Source: Ignavibacteriales bacterium (GTDB lineage: Bacteria; Bacteroidota; Ignavibacteria; Ignavibacteriales; Melioribacteraceae). Taken from it: a stretch of 64,000 bases of DNA. The position numbers were made by a program, and so were the translations under genes. Positions 1-9,295 of the stretch are shown piece by piece; the stretch's first letter is position 1; each line of letters starts with the position of its first letter. The stretch covers positions 1 to 64,000 of the forward strand of contig JACOUS010000030.1 in NCBI GenBank assembly GCA_016177735.1. The letters are read 5' to 3'. Under the pieces are notes generated by a model. The model saw nothing but the letters and a program-made list of their open reading frames with translations. It was not told the origin of the DNA and searched no databases.

Positions 1-1
1 C

Positions 2-91
2 CGCGATGATGCAATTTTCGGAAAAGATAAACTGCTTGTTCCGGTAGAAAAATTAAAAGACCGTCTCGAATTTTTGCGGAAGTTCAAATAG
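2..91 (+). CDS. C-terminal fragment of an unidentified protein
   Basis: An open frame enters from the left edge and ends at TAG (89-91), giving about 29 residues that finish ...EFLRKFK. It is charged and probably helical. The stop is followed closely by an intrinsic terminator, which fits the 3' end of a real transcription unit. Too little is visible to name a family. Confidence 0.5.
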   Translation, partial: RDDAIFGKDKLLVPVEKLKDRLEFLRKFK

Positions 92-110
92 AAATTTCCA
101 TTTGCAAATC

Positions 111-138
111 AGCCCCGAATTACCGGGGCTTTTTTGTT
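111..138 (+). terminator. Rho-independent terminator after the left-edge gene
   Basis: The arms AGCCCCG (111-117) and CGGGGCT (124-130) form a 7-bp GC-rich stem with a 6-nt loop. A T-rich run follows directly. It lies 20 bp after the stop of the left-edge gene. Confidence 0.85.
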
Positions 139-399
139 TTTAAACATCATCTGATACGTAAAGATGTTCTGAGAACATCTCAAAAAAAGTTACATACATA
201 ATTCATGTTGCAATAATGTAAAGACACGCCATCCCGCGTTTTTACAATTTTCTGATTTCTAACTCCGGACTTCTCCGTAGGGTTTCTTCGGGCAAGCACC
301 TAACATCCCGATTTGAAACTGTTTTTCTTCCACCTCTTTTTGTTTTAAATATTTTTTTATTAGGTTGAAGCCACAAACTTCCTCCGAGGGCTGCAATAC
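139..399. other. Non-coding spacer with a 19-bp perfect palindrome
   Basis: This stretch separates the terminator from the yifB-like gene. AGATGTTCT (162-170), one central base and AGAACATCT (172-180) make a perfect 19-bp dyad that could be an operator. No T-run follows it on the plus strand. I saw no convincing -35/-10 pair or conserved ORF in the rest. Confidence 0.4.
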
Positions 400-1938
400 A
401 TGTTTTCAAAAGTTTTTTCAGCTTCCACATTTGGAATTGATGCCTACAAAGTAGAAGTAGAAACACATTGCGAAAAACAACTTCCTTCGGTAACAATTGT
501 CGGCTTGCCCGATAATGCCGTAAAGGAAAGCAGAGAAAGAATTATTGCCGCACTAAAAAATTCCGGCATAGAACTCCCACACAGAAAAATTACAGTGAAT
601 CTTGCACCGGCTGATATTAAAAAAGAAGGAAGTGCATTCGATCTTCCGATTGCAGTGGGCATTCTTGCATCAAACGAAGTTGTGCAAACAGAAAAATTGG
701 AAGAAACTTTACTGCTCGGCGAACTCTCGCTCGATGGGACTCTCCGCAAAGTTAAAGGCGGCTTACCGATTGCAGTTGAAGTAAAAAAACTCGGAATAAA
801 AAATTTTATTATCCCGAAAGATTCTGCTAAAGAAGCATCCATTGTTGAAGGCGTTAACGTTTACGGTTTGGAAAATTTGAACGAAGTAGTAAAATTTCTG
901 AATAGCGAAAATCATTTTGAGCCGGTTTACACAGATAAAGATGAAGTATTCTCGCAAGTGAATACGTATCATCTCGATTTTTCCGATGTGAAAGGACAGG
1001 AAAATGTAAAACGTGCATTGGAAATTGCCGCCGCCGGAGGGCACAATATTCTGATGATCGGACCTCCCGGTTCCGGTAAAACTATGCTTGCAAAAAGACT
1101 ACCGGCGATCCTTCCTCCGTTAACATTTGATGAAGCACTCGAAACCACAAAAATTCATTCCGTTGCCGGCATACTTCAAAAAGAAAAAGCATTAATAACC
1201 GAACGCCCGTTCCGCAGCCCGCATCACACTGTAAGCGATGCGGCGCTTATCGGCGGCGGTAGTATTCCGAGACCGGGTGAAGTTTCTTTTGCACATCACG
1301 GAGTTTTATTTTTGGATGAACTTCCCGAATTCAAAAAAAATGTTTTGGAAGTTTTGCGTCAGCCGCTCGAAGATTATAAAGTAACAATCAGCCGCTCTAA
1401 AATGTCGTTGGAGTTTCCGGCTAACTTTATGCTTGCCGCCGCTATGAATCCGTGTCCGTGCGGATATTTTACCGATCCTACAAAGGAATGCACATGCAAC
1501 ACGGCGCAGATACAAAAATACATGGCTCGTATTTCCGGACCGCTGCTCGATCGAATTGATATTCACATCGAAGTACCCGCCGTAAAGTTTAAAGAGCTTG
1601 CCTCAAGTTCGACAGGCGAAAAATCCGAAGAGATAAGAAAGCGCGTTATTGCCGCGAGGAAAATTCAGCATCAAAGATTTGAAGAAATGAAACACATTTT
1701 CTGCAATGCCGATATGGCTACAAAAGAGATCAGAAAATTTTGCAAACTCGATTCCGCATCGGAAGAATTGTTGAAAATGGCGATGACACGTTTGGGTTTA
1801 TCTGCTCGGGCATATGATAGAATAATAAAAGTAAGCAGAACAATTGCCGACCTCGAAAACTCGGAGAACATTTTATCACAGCACATCAGCGAAGCCATTC
1901 AATACCGTACACTCGATAGGGAATTGTGGGGGCACTAA
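400..1938 (+). CDS. yifB: YifB/ComM-family Mg-chelatase-like AAA+ ATPase
   Basis: The 512-aa protein has the full three-part layout of the family. An N-terminal ribosomal-S5-like/LonC-type domain covers about residues 1-170. An AAA+ module follows, with Walker A GPPGSGKT near residue 222 and the Walker B-like segment FLDELPEF. A cysteine cluster (NPCPCGY...CTC) and a C-terminal chelatase-type helical domain complete it. The family hexamerises, and the proteobacterial homologue ComM drives branch migration during integration of transformed DNA. The start at 400 has only a weak upstream purine stretch. The gene stands alone between a terminator and a repeat array. Family assignment is firm; a role in natural transformation here is inference. 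Confidence 0.93.
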   Translation: MFSKVFSASTFGIDAYKVEVETHCEKQLPSVTIVGLPDNAVKESRERIIAALKNSGIELPHRKITVNLAPADIKKEGSAFDLPIAVGILASNEVVQTEKLEETLLLGELSLDGTLRKVKGGLPIAVEVKKLGIKNFIIPKDSAKEASIVEGVNVYGLENLNEVVKFLNSENHFEPVYTDKDEVFSQVNTYHLDFSDVKGQENVKRALEIAAAGGHNILMIGPPGSGKTMLAKRLPAILPPLTFDEALETTKIHSVAGILQKEKALITERPFRSPHHTVSDAALIGGGSIPRPGEVSFAHHGVLFLDELPEFKKNVLEVLRQPLEDYKVTISRSKMSLEFPANFMLAAAMNPCPCGYFTDPTKECTCNTAQIQKYMARISGPLLDRIDIHIEVPAVKFKELASSSTGEKSEEIRKRVIAARKIQHQRFEEMKHIFCNADMATKEIRKFCKLDSASEELLKMAMTRLGLSARAYDRIIKVSRTIADLENSENILSQHISEAIQYRTLDRELWGH

Positions 1939-2280
1939 GTACAAGTACGAAATACGAAGTACGAGGGACGAAGATAAGTACGGAGTACGAAACAATAATT
2001 TTGGATTTACGAATTACGATTTTGGAATTGAAGAATACGAGACCTTTGCAAGTACGAGTTACGAAGTACGAGGGACGAAGATAAGTACGAGTTACGAGGG
2101 ACGAAAATTAATTTACGAATTACGATTTTGGAATTGAAGAATACGAGACCTTCGCAAGTACGAAATACGAAGTACGAGGGACGAAGATAAGTACGAGTTA
2201 CGTGGGACGAAAATTAATTTACGAATTACGATTTTGGAATTGAAGAATACGAAACCTTCGCAAGTACGAGTTACGAAGTA
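1939..2280 (+). repeat. 106-bp tandem repeat array, about 3.2 copies
   Basis: The block starting TTACGAATTACG recurs at 2007, 2113 and 2219, exactly 106 bp apart, and a diverged partial copy runs from 1939 to 2006. The two complete units differ at only a few positions. Each unit is itself built of short degenerate TACGA-containing pieces. The array begins immediately after the yifB stop codon. No CRISPR-like spacers are present and no protein-like ORF follows it. Confidence 0.85.
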
Positions 2281-2369
2281 GGAAAGGCGTGCTGAACACC
2301 CACTCTATAATATAGATAACAACCAATCAGTTACTTCCTCAATTGTAGGTAAAAAAATTTTGACGGTTC

Positions 2370-2400
2370 TTGCAACTAATAGGAATTAAAATTAGTTTTG
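2370..2400 (+). promoter_or_regulatory. Putative promoter of the sugar-utilisation operon
   Basis: TTGCAA (2370-2375) is followed after 17 bp by TAGTTT (2393-2398). The same position also reads as a Bacteroidota-type -7 element, TAGTTTTG (2393-2400, pattern TAnnTTTG). Both readings put the transcription start near 2405-2407, inside the dyad at 2403-2430. The elements are degenerate, so confidence is moderate. Confidence 0.4.
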
Positions 2401-2402
2401 CT

Positions 2403-2430
2403 ATGTCCATATGTCTGAACATATGAACAT
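2403..2430. promoter_or_regulatory. 28-bp dyad, likely GntR autoregulatory operator
   Basis: The half sites ATGTCCATATGTCT (2403-2416) and, on the other strand, ATGTTCATATGTTC match at 11 of 14 positions, and each contains CATATG. The dyad lies between the predicted -10 region and the start codon of the GntR gene at 2450. That is where a self-repressing GntR/HutC-type regulator would bind. Binding is inference from symmetry and position. Confidence 0.6.
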
Positions 2431-2449
2431 AATTAAGAGGTTAAAAAAA

Positions 2450-3190
2450 ATGACAAGTAAAATCGACCATCACAGTGCAATTCCGCTGCACGCGCAAGTA
2501 GAACAAATTCTCCGCGATCTGATCCACGAGCCTGACTATAGCGGTGGGAAATTTCTTCCGAACGAAGTTGATCTGGCAAAGAGACTCGGCATTTCAAGAA
2601 ATACAGTTCGGCAAGCAACAAATAAACTTGTACACGAAGGGTTAATTGTCCGCAAGAAAGGAATCGGTACAAAAGTAGCAGATATGAAAACAGTTACTAC
2701 CCGGCTTGATAGCTGGCTTAGCTTTACACAAGAAATGAACGAGAAGGGGATTCTTTTTCAGAACATTGATATTTCTGTTGAGTGGGTTGAGCCGCCTGAT
2801 GAAGTTGCCGAGTTCTTCAACATATCAAAAGAGAAGCTCGTTCTTAAAATGGACCGCTTGAGAGGAATGGAAGAAGGTCCGATAGTTTACTTCACTTCTT
2901 ATTTTCATCCGCGGATTGGATTAAAAGGAACAGAGGATTTTTCCAAACCGCTTTATCATACTTTGGAAGAAGATTATCACACTGTTGTTTCTCTTTCAAA
3001 AGAAGAAATCCGTGCGATGGTTGCCGATAAGCCAATCGCAAAAAAATTAAAAATAAATTCCGGCGACCCGATTTTGTTTAGGAAGAGATTTGTTTATGAC
3101 CCCGGCAAAAGACCCGTTGAATTTAATGTCGGCTACTACAATGCCGAAAGATTCACTTATTCTATAGAAATAGAACGAGCTAAAAAATAA
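2450..3190 (+). CDS. GntR-family transcriptional regulator, HutC/UTRA type
   Basis: The 246-aa protein has an N-terminal winged helix-turn-helix (about residues 8-75, with the typical PNEVDLAKRLGISRNTVRQA recognition region) and a C-terminal UTRA effector domain. Such regulators usually bind a sugar or sugar phosphate, which releases them from DNA. An upstream in-frame ATG at 2411 lies inside the dyad and lacks a Shine-Dalgarno. The ATG at 2450 is preceded by AAGAGG (2435-2440), so I use it. The gene leads a long co-oriented cluster of sugar import and hydrolysis genes. Family is certain; an alpha-mannoside-derived inducer is a guess from context. Confidence 0.9.
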   Translation: MTSKIDHHSAIPLHAQVEQILRDLIHEPDYSGGKFLPNEVDLAKRLGISRNTVRQATNKLVHEGLIVRKKGIGTKVADMKTVTTRLDSWLSFTQEMNEKGILFQNIDISVEWVEPPDEVAEFFNISKEKLVLKMDRLRGMEEGPIVYFTSYFHPRIGLKGTEDFSKPLYHTLEEDYHTVVSLSKEEIRAMVADKPIAKKLKINSGDPILFRKRFVYDPGKRPVEFNVGYYNAERFTYSIEIERAKK

Positions 3191-3218
3191 AAATATTCAT
3201 CATCCGTACATCGAATTG

Positions 3219-4550
3219 ATGAAACAAATCATAATAAAAATATCAGCCGGAATTTTTCTTCTGTTGGTTATTACAATGCTTTTGTTGCCGGGCACAACTG
3301 AAGAAAAAAAGAATGTTGTAAAATATTGGTACGTCGCCGGTGTAAATGATGCTATTCCTCCTTGTGTAAAATTATTCAATGAATCGCAAGACAGTATTTA
3401 TGTTGAGTGTACGCCGATTCCATGGAACGAGCACGAGAAGAAAGTGCTCACGGCAATATTAAGCGGGGATCCTCCGGATGTTGTAAATCTTGTTACGCCT
3501 GTTCCGAAGTGGGCAGCGCGCAAAGCCCTTGTTAATCTTGATGAAATAATTAACAAAGACCGGTTGGATACAAATCAGTTTTTTCCAGCACTCTGGCGCG
3601 AAATGAAATACCGCGGAAGTATTTACGCATTGCCGGCATATACGGGCGCATTTGCTTTGTTGTACAATAAGAAAATTTTCAAAGAAGCCGGGCTCGATCC
3701 CGATAAACCTCCGCGAACGTGGGATGAAGTAAAAGAATATTCGAAGAAAATTTTGAAAAGAGTAAACGGAAAAATTGTACGGATGGGATTCGTTCCGCAG
3801 TACGGTACAATTGAAACTCCGTTAATAATTGCATTTGAACTCGGCGCAAAATTTATAAACGATGACGGCACGAAAGTAAAATTATCCGAACCGGGAATCG
3901 AAAAAGCTTTCCAATGGGAACATGATTTTTTTGATGTGTATTCGGTTAACGAAGTTTCAGCATTTATGGGTGGATTCGGTTACGGTAATCAGCACGGATT
4001 TATTTCCGAAAGGGTTGCAATGATTGTTAACGATAACAGTTTCATCGATCAAATAAAAAAGTATAAACCCGATCTCGATTACGGTGTTGCAATGATTCCA
4101 ACTTTTGACGGTTTGCCTTCCGTATCATCTGCCGGAAGCTGGTGGCTTGCAATTCCAAGGGGAGCGAAAAATAAAAATACCGCATGGGAGTTCATGAAAT
4201 TTGTTGTAAGCCGCACTACGCAATTAAAAGAAAGTATGAGTAGAGCAGAAACTCTTTTTCCTGTTAATAAAGAAGCGGCAAATGATCCGGAATTTCTTTC
4301 TCAGAATAAATACATGAAAATTTTTTCCGCACAAATGGAACAAACGAGATCCAAATCAATTGTTCCTTTAGCACACGATATATTCTGGCGGGAATTTTCG
4401 CTGGCACGCGAACGGTCTCTGCGAAATATTATGACGCCGGAACGAGCTTTAAAACAAGCAGAGAAAACAATCCAATCTTTTTTGGATAGAGCTTTGGATT
4501 ATGACAATTATGTTAATTCCAAAATGGAAACCGAAGGATTCTTTGATTGA
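3219..4550 (+). CDS. Sugar ABC transporter substrate-binding protein (CUT1, UgpB/MalE-like)
   Basis: The 443-aa protein resembles family-1 extracellular solute-binding proteins: a hydrophobic N-terminal segment, then the two-lobed binding fold with typical stretches such as ALPAYTGAFALLYNKKIFKEAG. There is no lipobox cysteine after the hydrophobic segment, so it is either cleaved and periplasmic or held by an uncleaved anchor. TTG at 3216 directly precedes the ATG at 3219; neither has a strong Shine-Dalgarno. The next gene, a permease, overlaps its stop. It should deliver a glycoside to the inner-membrane permeases; the ligand is not evident from sequence. Confidence 0.88.
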   Translation: MKQIIIKISAGIFLLLVITMLLLPGTTEEKKNVVKYWYVAGVNDAIPPCVKLFNESQDSIYVECTPIPWNEHEKKVLTAILSGDPPDVVNLVTPVPKWAARKALVNLDEIINKDRLDTNQFFPALWREMKYRGSIYALPAYTGAFALLYNKKIFKEAGLDPDKPPRTWDEVKEYSKKILKRVNGKIVRMGFVPQYGTIETPLIIAFELGAKFINDDGTKVKLSEPGIEKAFQWEHDFFDVYSVNEVSAFMGGFGYGNQHGFISERVAMIVNDNSFIDQIKKYKPDLDYGVAMIPTFDGLPSVSSAGSWWLAIPRGAKNKNTAWEFMKFVVSRTTQLKESMSRAETLFPVNKEAANDPEFLSQNKYMKIFSAQMEQTRSKSIVPLAHDIFWREFSLARERSLRNIMTPERALKQAEKTIQSFLDRALDYDNYVNSKMETEGFFD

Positions 4551-5440
4551 AAGTGAACAATAAAAATACCTTTTGGGGATATCTGTTCGCATCTCCGTGG
4601 CTCGCCGGCTTTTCAATTTTCGGCTTGTACCCGATTATTGTTTCATTCTATTATAGTTTGTGTCAGTATGATGTGCTGCGCGTTCCGCAGTTTATCGGTT
4701 TCAGAAATTATCAAGAATTATTATTTGAGGATCAGTATTTCTACACAACAATTTGGAATACACTCTTTTATACATTTGTTAGAACGCCGTTTGTAATTAT
4801 CGGTTCTTTGATATTGGCAGTTATTGTCAGCAAAGCTGTTGCCGGCGTCAAATTTTTTAGAACAATTTATTTCATCCCATCGATAATATCCGGAGTAATT
4901 TTATCTGTTCTCTGGATGTGGTTGTTAAATCCCGAGTATGGATTAATAAACAACGCCCTTCAATTTTTCGGTATTCAAGGACCGTTGTGGCTGATCGATC
5001 CGGATTGGTCAAAGCCTTCAATTGTATTGATGAATATCTGGTCGCTCGGCGGCGGAAGAATGCTCGTCTTTCTTGCGGCAATTCAAAATGTGCCGAAACA
5101 ATTTTACGAAGCTGTTGAAATTGACGGCGGCGGATGGTGGGCGAAATTTAAAAATGTCACGGTTCCTTTCATATCGCCGGTTCTGTTTCTCTGGTTCATT
5201 TTGGAAATGATTTTTTCTTTGCAAGTCTTCGTTGAAGCATACATAATGACAAAAGGCGGACCCCTCAACTCTACATTGTTTTACAATTTATATCTCTACA
5301 ACAAAGCCTTCGATGATTTTGACATGGGCTATGCATCCGCGCTCGCATGGTTACTTTTCATTATTGCCGGCATCATCACGTTTGTTCAATTCAAGTTCAG
5401 CAAGAAATGGGTTTACTACAGCGGCGGAGTTGAGAAATGA
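4547..5440 (+). CDS. Sugar ABC transporter permease, MalF/UgpA type
   Basis: This 297-aa integral membrane protein has about six hydrophobic helices. The EAA loop (EAVEIDGGGWWAKFKNVTVP, about residues 188-207) contacts the ATPase in this family. It starts with TTG at 4547, overlapping the preceding stop by four bases, with GAAGGA just upstream, so the two are translationally coupled. It pairs with the next gene to form the CUT1 channel. Confidence 0.93.
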   Translation: MKVNNKNTFWGYLFASPWLAGFSIFGLYPIIVSFYYSLCQYDVLRVPQFIGFRNYQELLFEDQYFYTTIWNTLFYTFVRTPFVIIGSLILAVIVSKAVAGVKFFRTIYFIPSIISGVILSVLWMWLLNPEYGLINNALQFFGIQGPLWLIDPDWSKPSIVLMNIWSLGGGRMLVFLAAIQNVPKQFYEAVEIDGGGWWAKFKNVTVPFISPVLFLWFILEMIFSLQVFVEAYIMTKGGPLNSTLFYNLYLYNKAFDDFDMGYASALAWLLFIIAGIITFVQFKFSKKWVYYSGGVEK

Positions 5441-6261
5441 CAAATCACAAAAGAAATAATTATTTCATTTTTATTTTGATGGCTGCTATGGCTGTTTTTT
5501 TTCTTCTGCCGTTTTTATGGATTGTACTTACTTCCGTTAAACCAGAATCGGAAGTTTTCTCAACAAATTTTTTTCCCACTACAATTCAATTCGATAACTA
5601 CGTAAAGTTGTTCGATAAAATTCCTTTTCTGAGGTATCTGCAGAATTCGGTTTTTATTACAACTATTGCGGTGATCGGCGTTGTACTTTCAAGCTCACTT
5701 GTCGGATACGCATTCGGCTGTATTGAATGGAAAGGGCGGAACGCATTATTCTATATCGTAATTGCCTCGATGATGCTGCCTATTCAGGTAACAATGATTC
5801 CAATTTTCGTAATCTTCAAAGAGATAGGCTGGCTCAATTCGTTCAAGCCGTTAACCATTCCGATGTTTTTGGGCGGCGGTTCATTCAATATTTTTTTGAT
5901 GCGTCAATTTTTTATGACCGTTCCCAAAAGTCTTTTGGACGCAGCTCGAATTGACGGCTGTTCCGAAATTAAAATTTACTGGAAAATTGTTTTGCCGCTT
6001 GCGAAGCCTGCACTTGCAACAGTTGCAATCCTTACGTTCATGTTTGTGTGGAATGATTTCCTCGGTCCGCTGATTTATTTATCCGATAAAGCCAAAGGAA
6101 CGCTGGCTTTGGGATTGGGACAACTTGCCGGTCAGCAGCAGCCCGAGTGGGCAATATTAATGGCGGCATCGGTTTTAATGATGCTTCCGGTTATCGTAAT
6201 CTTTTTCTTCTTCCAGAAATATTTTATAAAAGGTTTTACGATGAGCGGAATTAAAGAATAA
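5437..6261 (+). CDS. Sugar ABC transporter permease, MalG/UgpE type
   Basis: The 274-aa protein has six predicted membrane helices and an EAA motif (DAARIDGCSEIKIYWKIVLP). It is the second half of the permease heterodimer. Its ATG overlaps the stop of the previous permease in an ATGA junction. The gene order binding protein, MalF-like, MalG-like is typical of the family. The partner ATPase gene is not adjacent; the only candidate in the window is at 23567, far downstream in the same cluster. Confidence 0.93.
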   Translation: MTNHKRNNYFIFILMAAMAVFFLLPFLWIVLTSVKPESEVFSTNFFPTTIQFDNYVKLFDKIPFLRYLQNSVFITTIAVIGVVLSSSLVGYAFGCIEWKGRNALFYIVIASMMLPIQVTMIPIFVIFKEIGWLNSFKPLTIPMFLGGGSFNIFLMRQFFMTVPKSLLDAARIDGCSEIKIYWKIVLPLAKPALATVAILTFMFVWNDFLGPLIYLSDKAKGTLALGLGQLAGQQQPEWAILMAASVLMMLPVIVIFFFFQKYFIKGFTMSGIKE

Positions 6262-6286
6262 AAAATGTTGATTGCGGGAGGCACAA

Positions 6287-9277
6287 TTGAGAAAGGCAAA
6301 TGCACTTACACTTTTTTTGATTATCTGTTTTTTATCCGGAACAAATATTTTGTTTGCCGGAACAACCGGAAAAATTAAAGGAATAGTGATCGATAAAAAT
6401 TCCGGCACACCTCTGCCGGGTGTTAATGTTATTATTGTTGGCACTCCGCTCGGTGCGGCGGCAGATTTAGACGGCGAGTTTATAATTCTGCAAATACAAC
6501 CCGGTACGTACACTCTCAAAGCATCGATGGTTGGTTATCAAACCGTGTTCATCGAAAATGTTGTTGTGAAAGTTGATCTAACCACAAGTGTAAATATTGA
6601 GATGATTGATGAATCAATTTCTTTGAACAAAGAAATTATCATTACCGCCGAAGCGCCGGTTATTCAGAAAGATGTTACTGCAAGCATTCAAAATATTGGT
6701 GTCAGAGAATTCGAGAGGCTTCCTTCGAGAGATGCAAAACAAAGTTTGATGGTTCAAGCCGGGGTGTTCTTCGATCCGATTCCGGTAGTTGGAGGTTTGG
6801 GATCTGCGGGAAAAGGAGAGAACCGTTACTCTGTGCGCGGCGGCAGCCAGGATGAAGTAAAATGGTTTATCGATGGAGCGCGTGTAAGTAATCTTTTGCT
6901 TGGCAGAGCGGATTGGGGCGGCTCGTTCACAAATATTAATTTGTATGCGATAAAAGAAGTACAGGTAATGACCGGCGGATTTACCGCTGAATACGGAGAA
7001 GCTGAATCCGGAATTGTAAGTATCGTAACAAAAGAAGGCGGCAATGATTTCCACGGCAATGCAGAAGTAATTTACGGACTTGCCGGTCAGCATCACTTCG
7101 GCAATTATTTATATGATCCGAAAACTCAAAAAGAATTTTTAGATAATACTTTGCCGGATGGTTCGCTCGATCCGAATTGGTGGACACCGCTGCGTCAATC
7201 TCAAATTTACGACTACAGAGAAATTCCCGATTACACTTACAACTTAAGTTTGGACGGACCTCTTTTCAATCTCGGCGGCTCCAAAATAAATTTCTTCACA
7301 ACAACGCAATTCAAACAGCAAGCATACACACTGCCGCATCCGCGCGATTCGCGAAATACGAAAAATGTTTTGTTCAATCTTTCGTACGGTCCCGAAAATA
7401 TTAAAATGAAACTCACCGGTTTCTATAATCACGATGCGCATTCAACCTTGCAAGAAAACGGCGACTTTACCAATCAAGCAAAATATTACAGAGGATGGGG
7501 CTCGCTTTTGGATACGTACACGTATTCGCTCAATTATAATTTTACACATGTTCTTAACGATAGATTATTCTATGAATTAAAACTGGGAACATACTGGTCT
7601 CGCTTTAAAGAGCGACCGAGCGAATATAATTTGGCTGGCGCAAGTAAGAATCCGACTATCTGGGGCTTCCACAGATTTGACGGATACGAGAGTGAACCTT
7701 TCGATAATTATTCGCCGGTGATCATCAATGATATTTTAACCGGAGATATTTCATTAACCGGAAATATCAACTGGCAGTTCGATAAAAATAATTTGTTGAA
7801 GGGCGGTTTCGAATTCCGCTACAACACGTACGATGAAAAAGAAAATTACAGACTTCCTTCTTTTACGCGCGATAAATCTTTGTGGCTCAACAGAGGTTTG
7901 ATGGAAACTTATCACCCGATTCAAGGCGCGCTGTACATTCAGGACAAAATGGAATTTGAAAGCATGATTTTGAATATCGGATTGCGTTACGATTATTTCG
8001 ATCCCAACTATGATTGGTTCGAAACAACTAATCTGTACAACCTTTCGATTAATCCAAATTATGATCCGGCTCTCGATACGGATAAAGATCAGATCGACAA
8101 CAACGGCAGTGTAAAATATTCTTTTGAAAATGTTTTGAACAAACCGAGAAAAGCCGCAAAAGTTTACCACATGATTAGTCCACGCTTTGGCGTTTCATTT
8201 CCGATCAGCGAGAATTCTTTGCTTCATTTTAATTACGGTCATTATTATCAAATGCCGCCGCTCGATCAAATGTTCGAACTTGGTTATTTCAGACCTGAAT
8301 ACATCGTTAAAAAAATTATTACGGAAGCCTCCGCTGCAGCAGCAGAAGGAAGAGAACCGAGACACATTGCTTCGAATGACGGCGACCCGGAAAGAGTTGT
8401 TGGTTTTACAAACCAAGCATTGAAACCGCAAAAGACAATTATGTTCGAAGCCGGCATCAAACAAAATTTTGAAGGAATCGCGGTGCTCGATGTAACGGCA
8501 TATTACAAAGATGTGTTCGATCAAACATCGGAACGAATTGGATTGTTCGATCATCACATTTACGGATGGGACCCGATAAATAACGTAACAACGCCGAACA
8601 GTTCGTATCAAACTTTTTTAGCCGGCGATTACGCCGATTCGCGCGGTTTCGAAATTTCTCTGCGAACACTTTTCAGCAGTATCATTTTCTTCGATATCAA
8701 TTATAGTTTTTCGAGAGCAACCGAAGGACGGGCAACGCCGGGCGTTATCCGCTACGATGAAGATGGAAATGTTAACTACACATGGGATTCGGATGTAAAC
8801 AAAAGAATACCGGTTGAAAAAAGTTATTCGCGTCCGCACGTTCTGCGTGTGAACACTTTTATAAAATACCCCGATAGTGATTCTCCCGGTCTGATCGATA
8901 ATATTTTTCACGGAACGAGTTTAAGTCTCCTCTTCAATTATTTCAGCGGACAGTCGTTCACATATCTTCAGCCAACTGATCCGCCGGACACGTACAACAA
9001 TTACCGCTTCCGGGCAATCAGAACAATTGATATGAAGATTGAAAAATTGATTGAGTTGTGGGATCACCACAGTGTATCGCTCTACATGCAAGTAACAAAC
9101 TTGTTGAATGAAAAAAATCTGAGATCATACGGCGATGCTTTGTTTGATGCCGAAGCAACAAAAAATTATATCGAGAAGGGAACAGTAACTCCGGTTGATG
9201 CCGACGGATACGACATCGGCTGGCAAAATTATTTTGAAACAAGAAAATTCTTTTTCGGAATGAGATACAGTTTTTAA
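6287..9277 (+). CDS. TonB-dependent outer-membrane receptor with carboxypeptidase-regulatory-like domain
   Basis: A signal peptide (to about residue 24) is followed by a beta-sandwich carboxypeptidase-D-regulatory-like domain (about 25-105), a plug (RYSVRGGSQDEVKWFIDGARV, then the EYGEAESGIVSIVTKEG segment) and a long C-terminal beta-barrel ending in aromatic MRYSF, as expected for outer-membrane insertion. A longer frame begins with TTG at 6272, but GGGAGG (6276-6281) sits five bases before the TTG at 6287, so I start there (996 aa). It probably imports an oligosaccharide using TonB energy. No SusD-like lipoprotein follows; a T9SS-sorted protein and a PorV-like protein take that position. 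Confidence 0.92.
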   Translation: MRKANALTLFLIICFLSGTNILFAGTTGKIKGIVIDKNSGTPLPGVNVIIVGTPLGAAADLDGEFIILQIQPGTYTLKASMVGYQTVFIENVVVKVDLTTSVNIEMIDESISLNKEIIITAEAPVIQKDVTASIQNIGVREFERLPSRDAKQSLMVQAGVFFDPIPVVGGLGSAGKGENRYSVRGGSQDEVKWFIDGARVSNLLLGRADWGGSFTNINLYAIKEVQVMTGGFTAEYGEAESGIVSIVTKEGGNDFHGNAEVIYGLAGQHHFGNYLYDPKTQKEFLDNTLPDGSLDPNWWTPLRQSQIYDYREIPDYTYNLSLDGPLFNLGGSKINFFTTTQFKQQAYTLPHPRDSRNTKNVLFNLSYGPENIKMKLTGFYNHDAHSTLQENGDFTNQAKYYRGWGSLLDTYTYSLNYNFTHVLNDRLFYELKLGTYWSRFKERPSEYNLAGASKNPTIWGFHRFDGYESEPFDNYSPVIINDILTGDISLTGNINWQFDKNNLLKGGFEFRYNTYDEKENYRLPSFTRDKSLWLNRGLMETYHPIQGALYIQDKMEFESMILNIGLRYDYFDPNYDWFETTNLYNLSINPNYDPALDTDKDQIDNNGSVKYSFENVLNKPRKAAKVYHMISPRFGVSFPISENSLLHFNYGHYYQMPPLDQMFELGYFRPEYIVKKIITEASAAAAEGREPRHIASNDGDPERVVGFTNQALKPQKTIMFEAGIKQNFEGIAVLDVTAYYKDVFDQTSERIGLFDHHIYGWDPINNVTTPNSSYQTFLAGDYADSRGFEISLRTLFSSIIFFDINYSFSRATEGRATPGVIRYDEDGNVNYTWDSDVNKRIPVEKSYSRPHVLRVNTFIKYPDSDSPGLIDNIFHGTSLSLLFNYFSGQSFTYLQPTDPPDTYNNYRFRAIRTIDMKIEKLIELWDHHSVSLYMQVTNLLNEKNLRSYGDALFDAEATKNYIEKGTVTPVDADGYDIGWQNYFETRKFFFGMRYSF

Positions 9278-9295
9278 AATAAAACAAAACAGACT

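Noticed and set aside
1844-2137. 97-aa open frame across the end of yifB and the repeat array
   Set aside because: It overlaps yifB out of frame and its second half only translates the tandem repeat; there is no Shine-Dalgarno or family resemblance.
1939-2280. CRISPR array
   Set aside because: Units follow each other without unique spacers of constant size and no cas genes are near; it is a plain tandem repeat.
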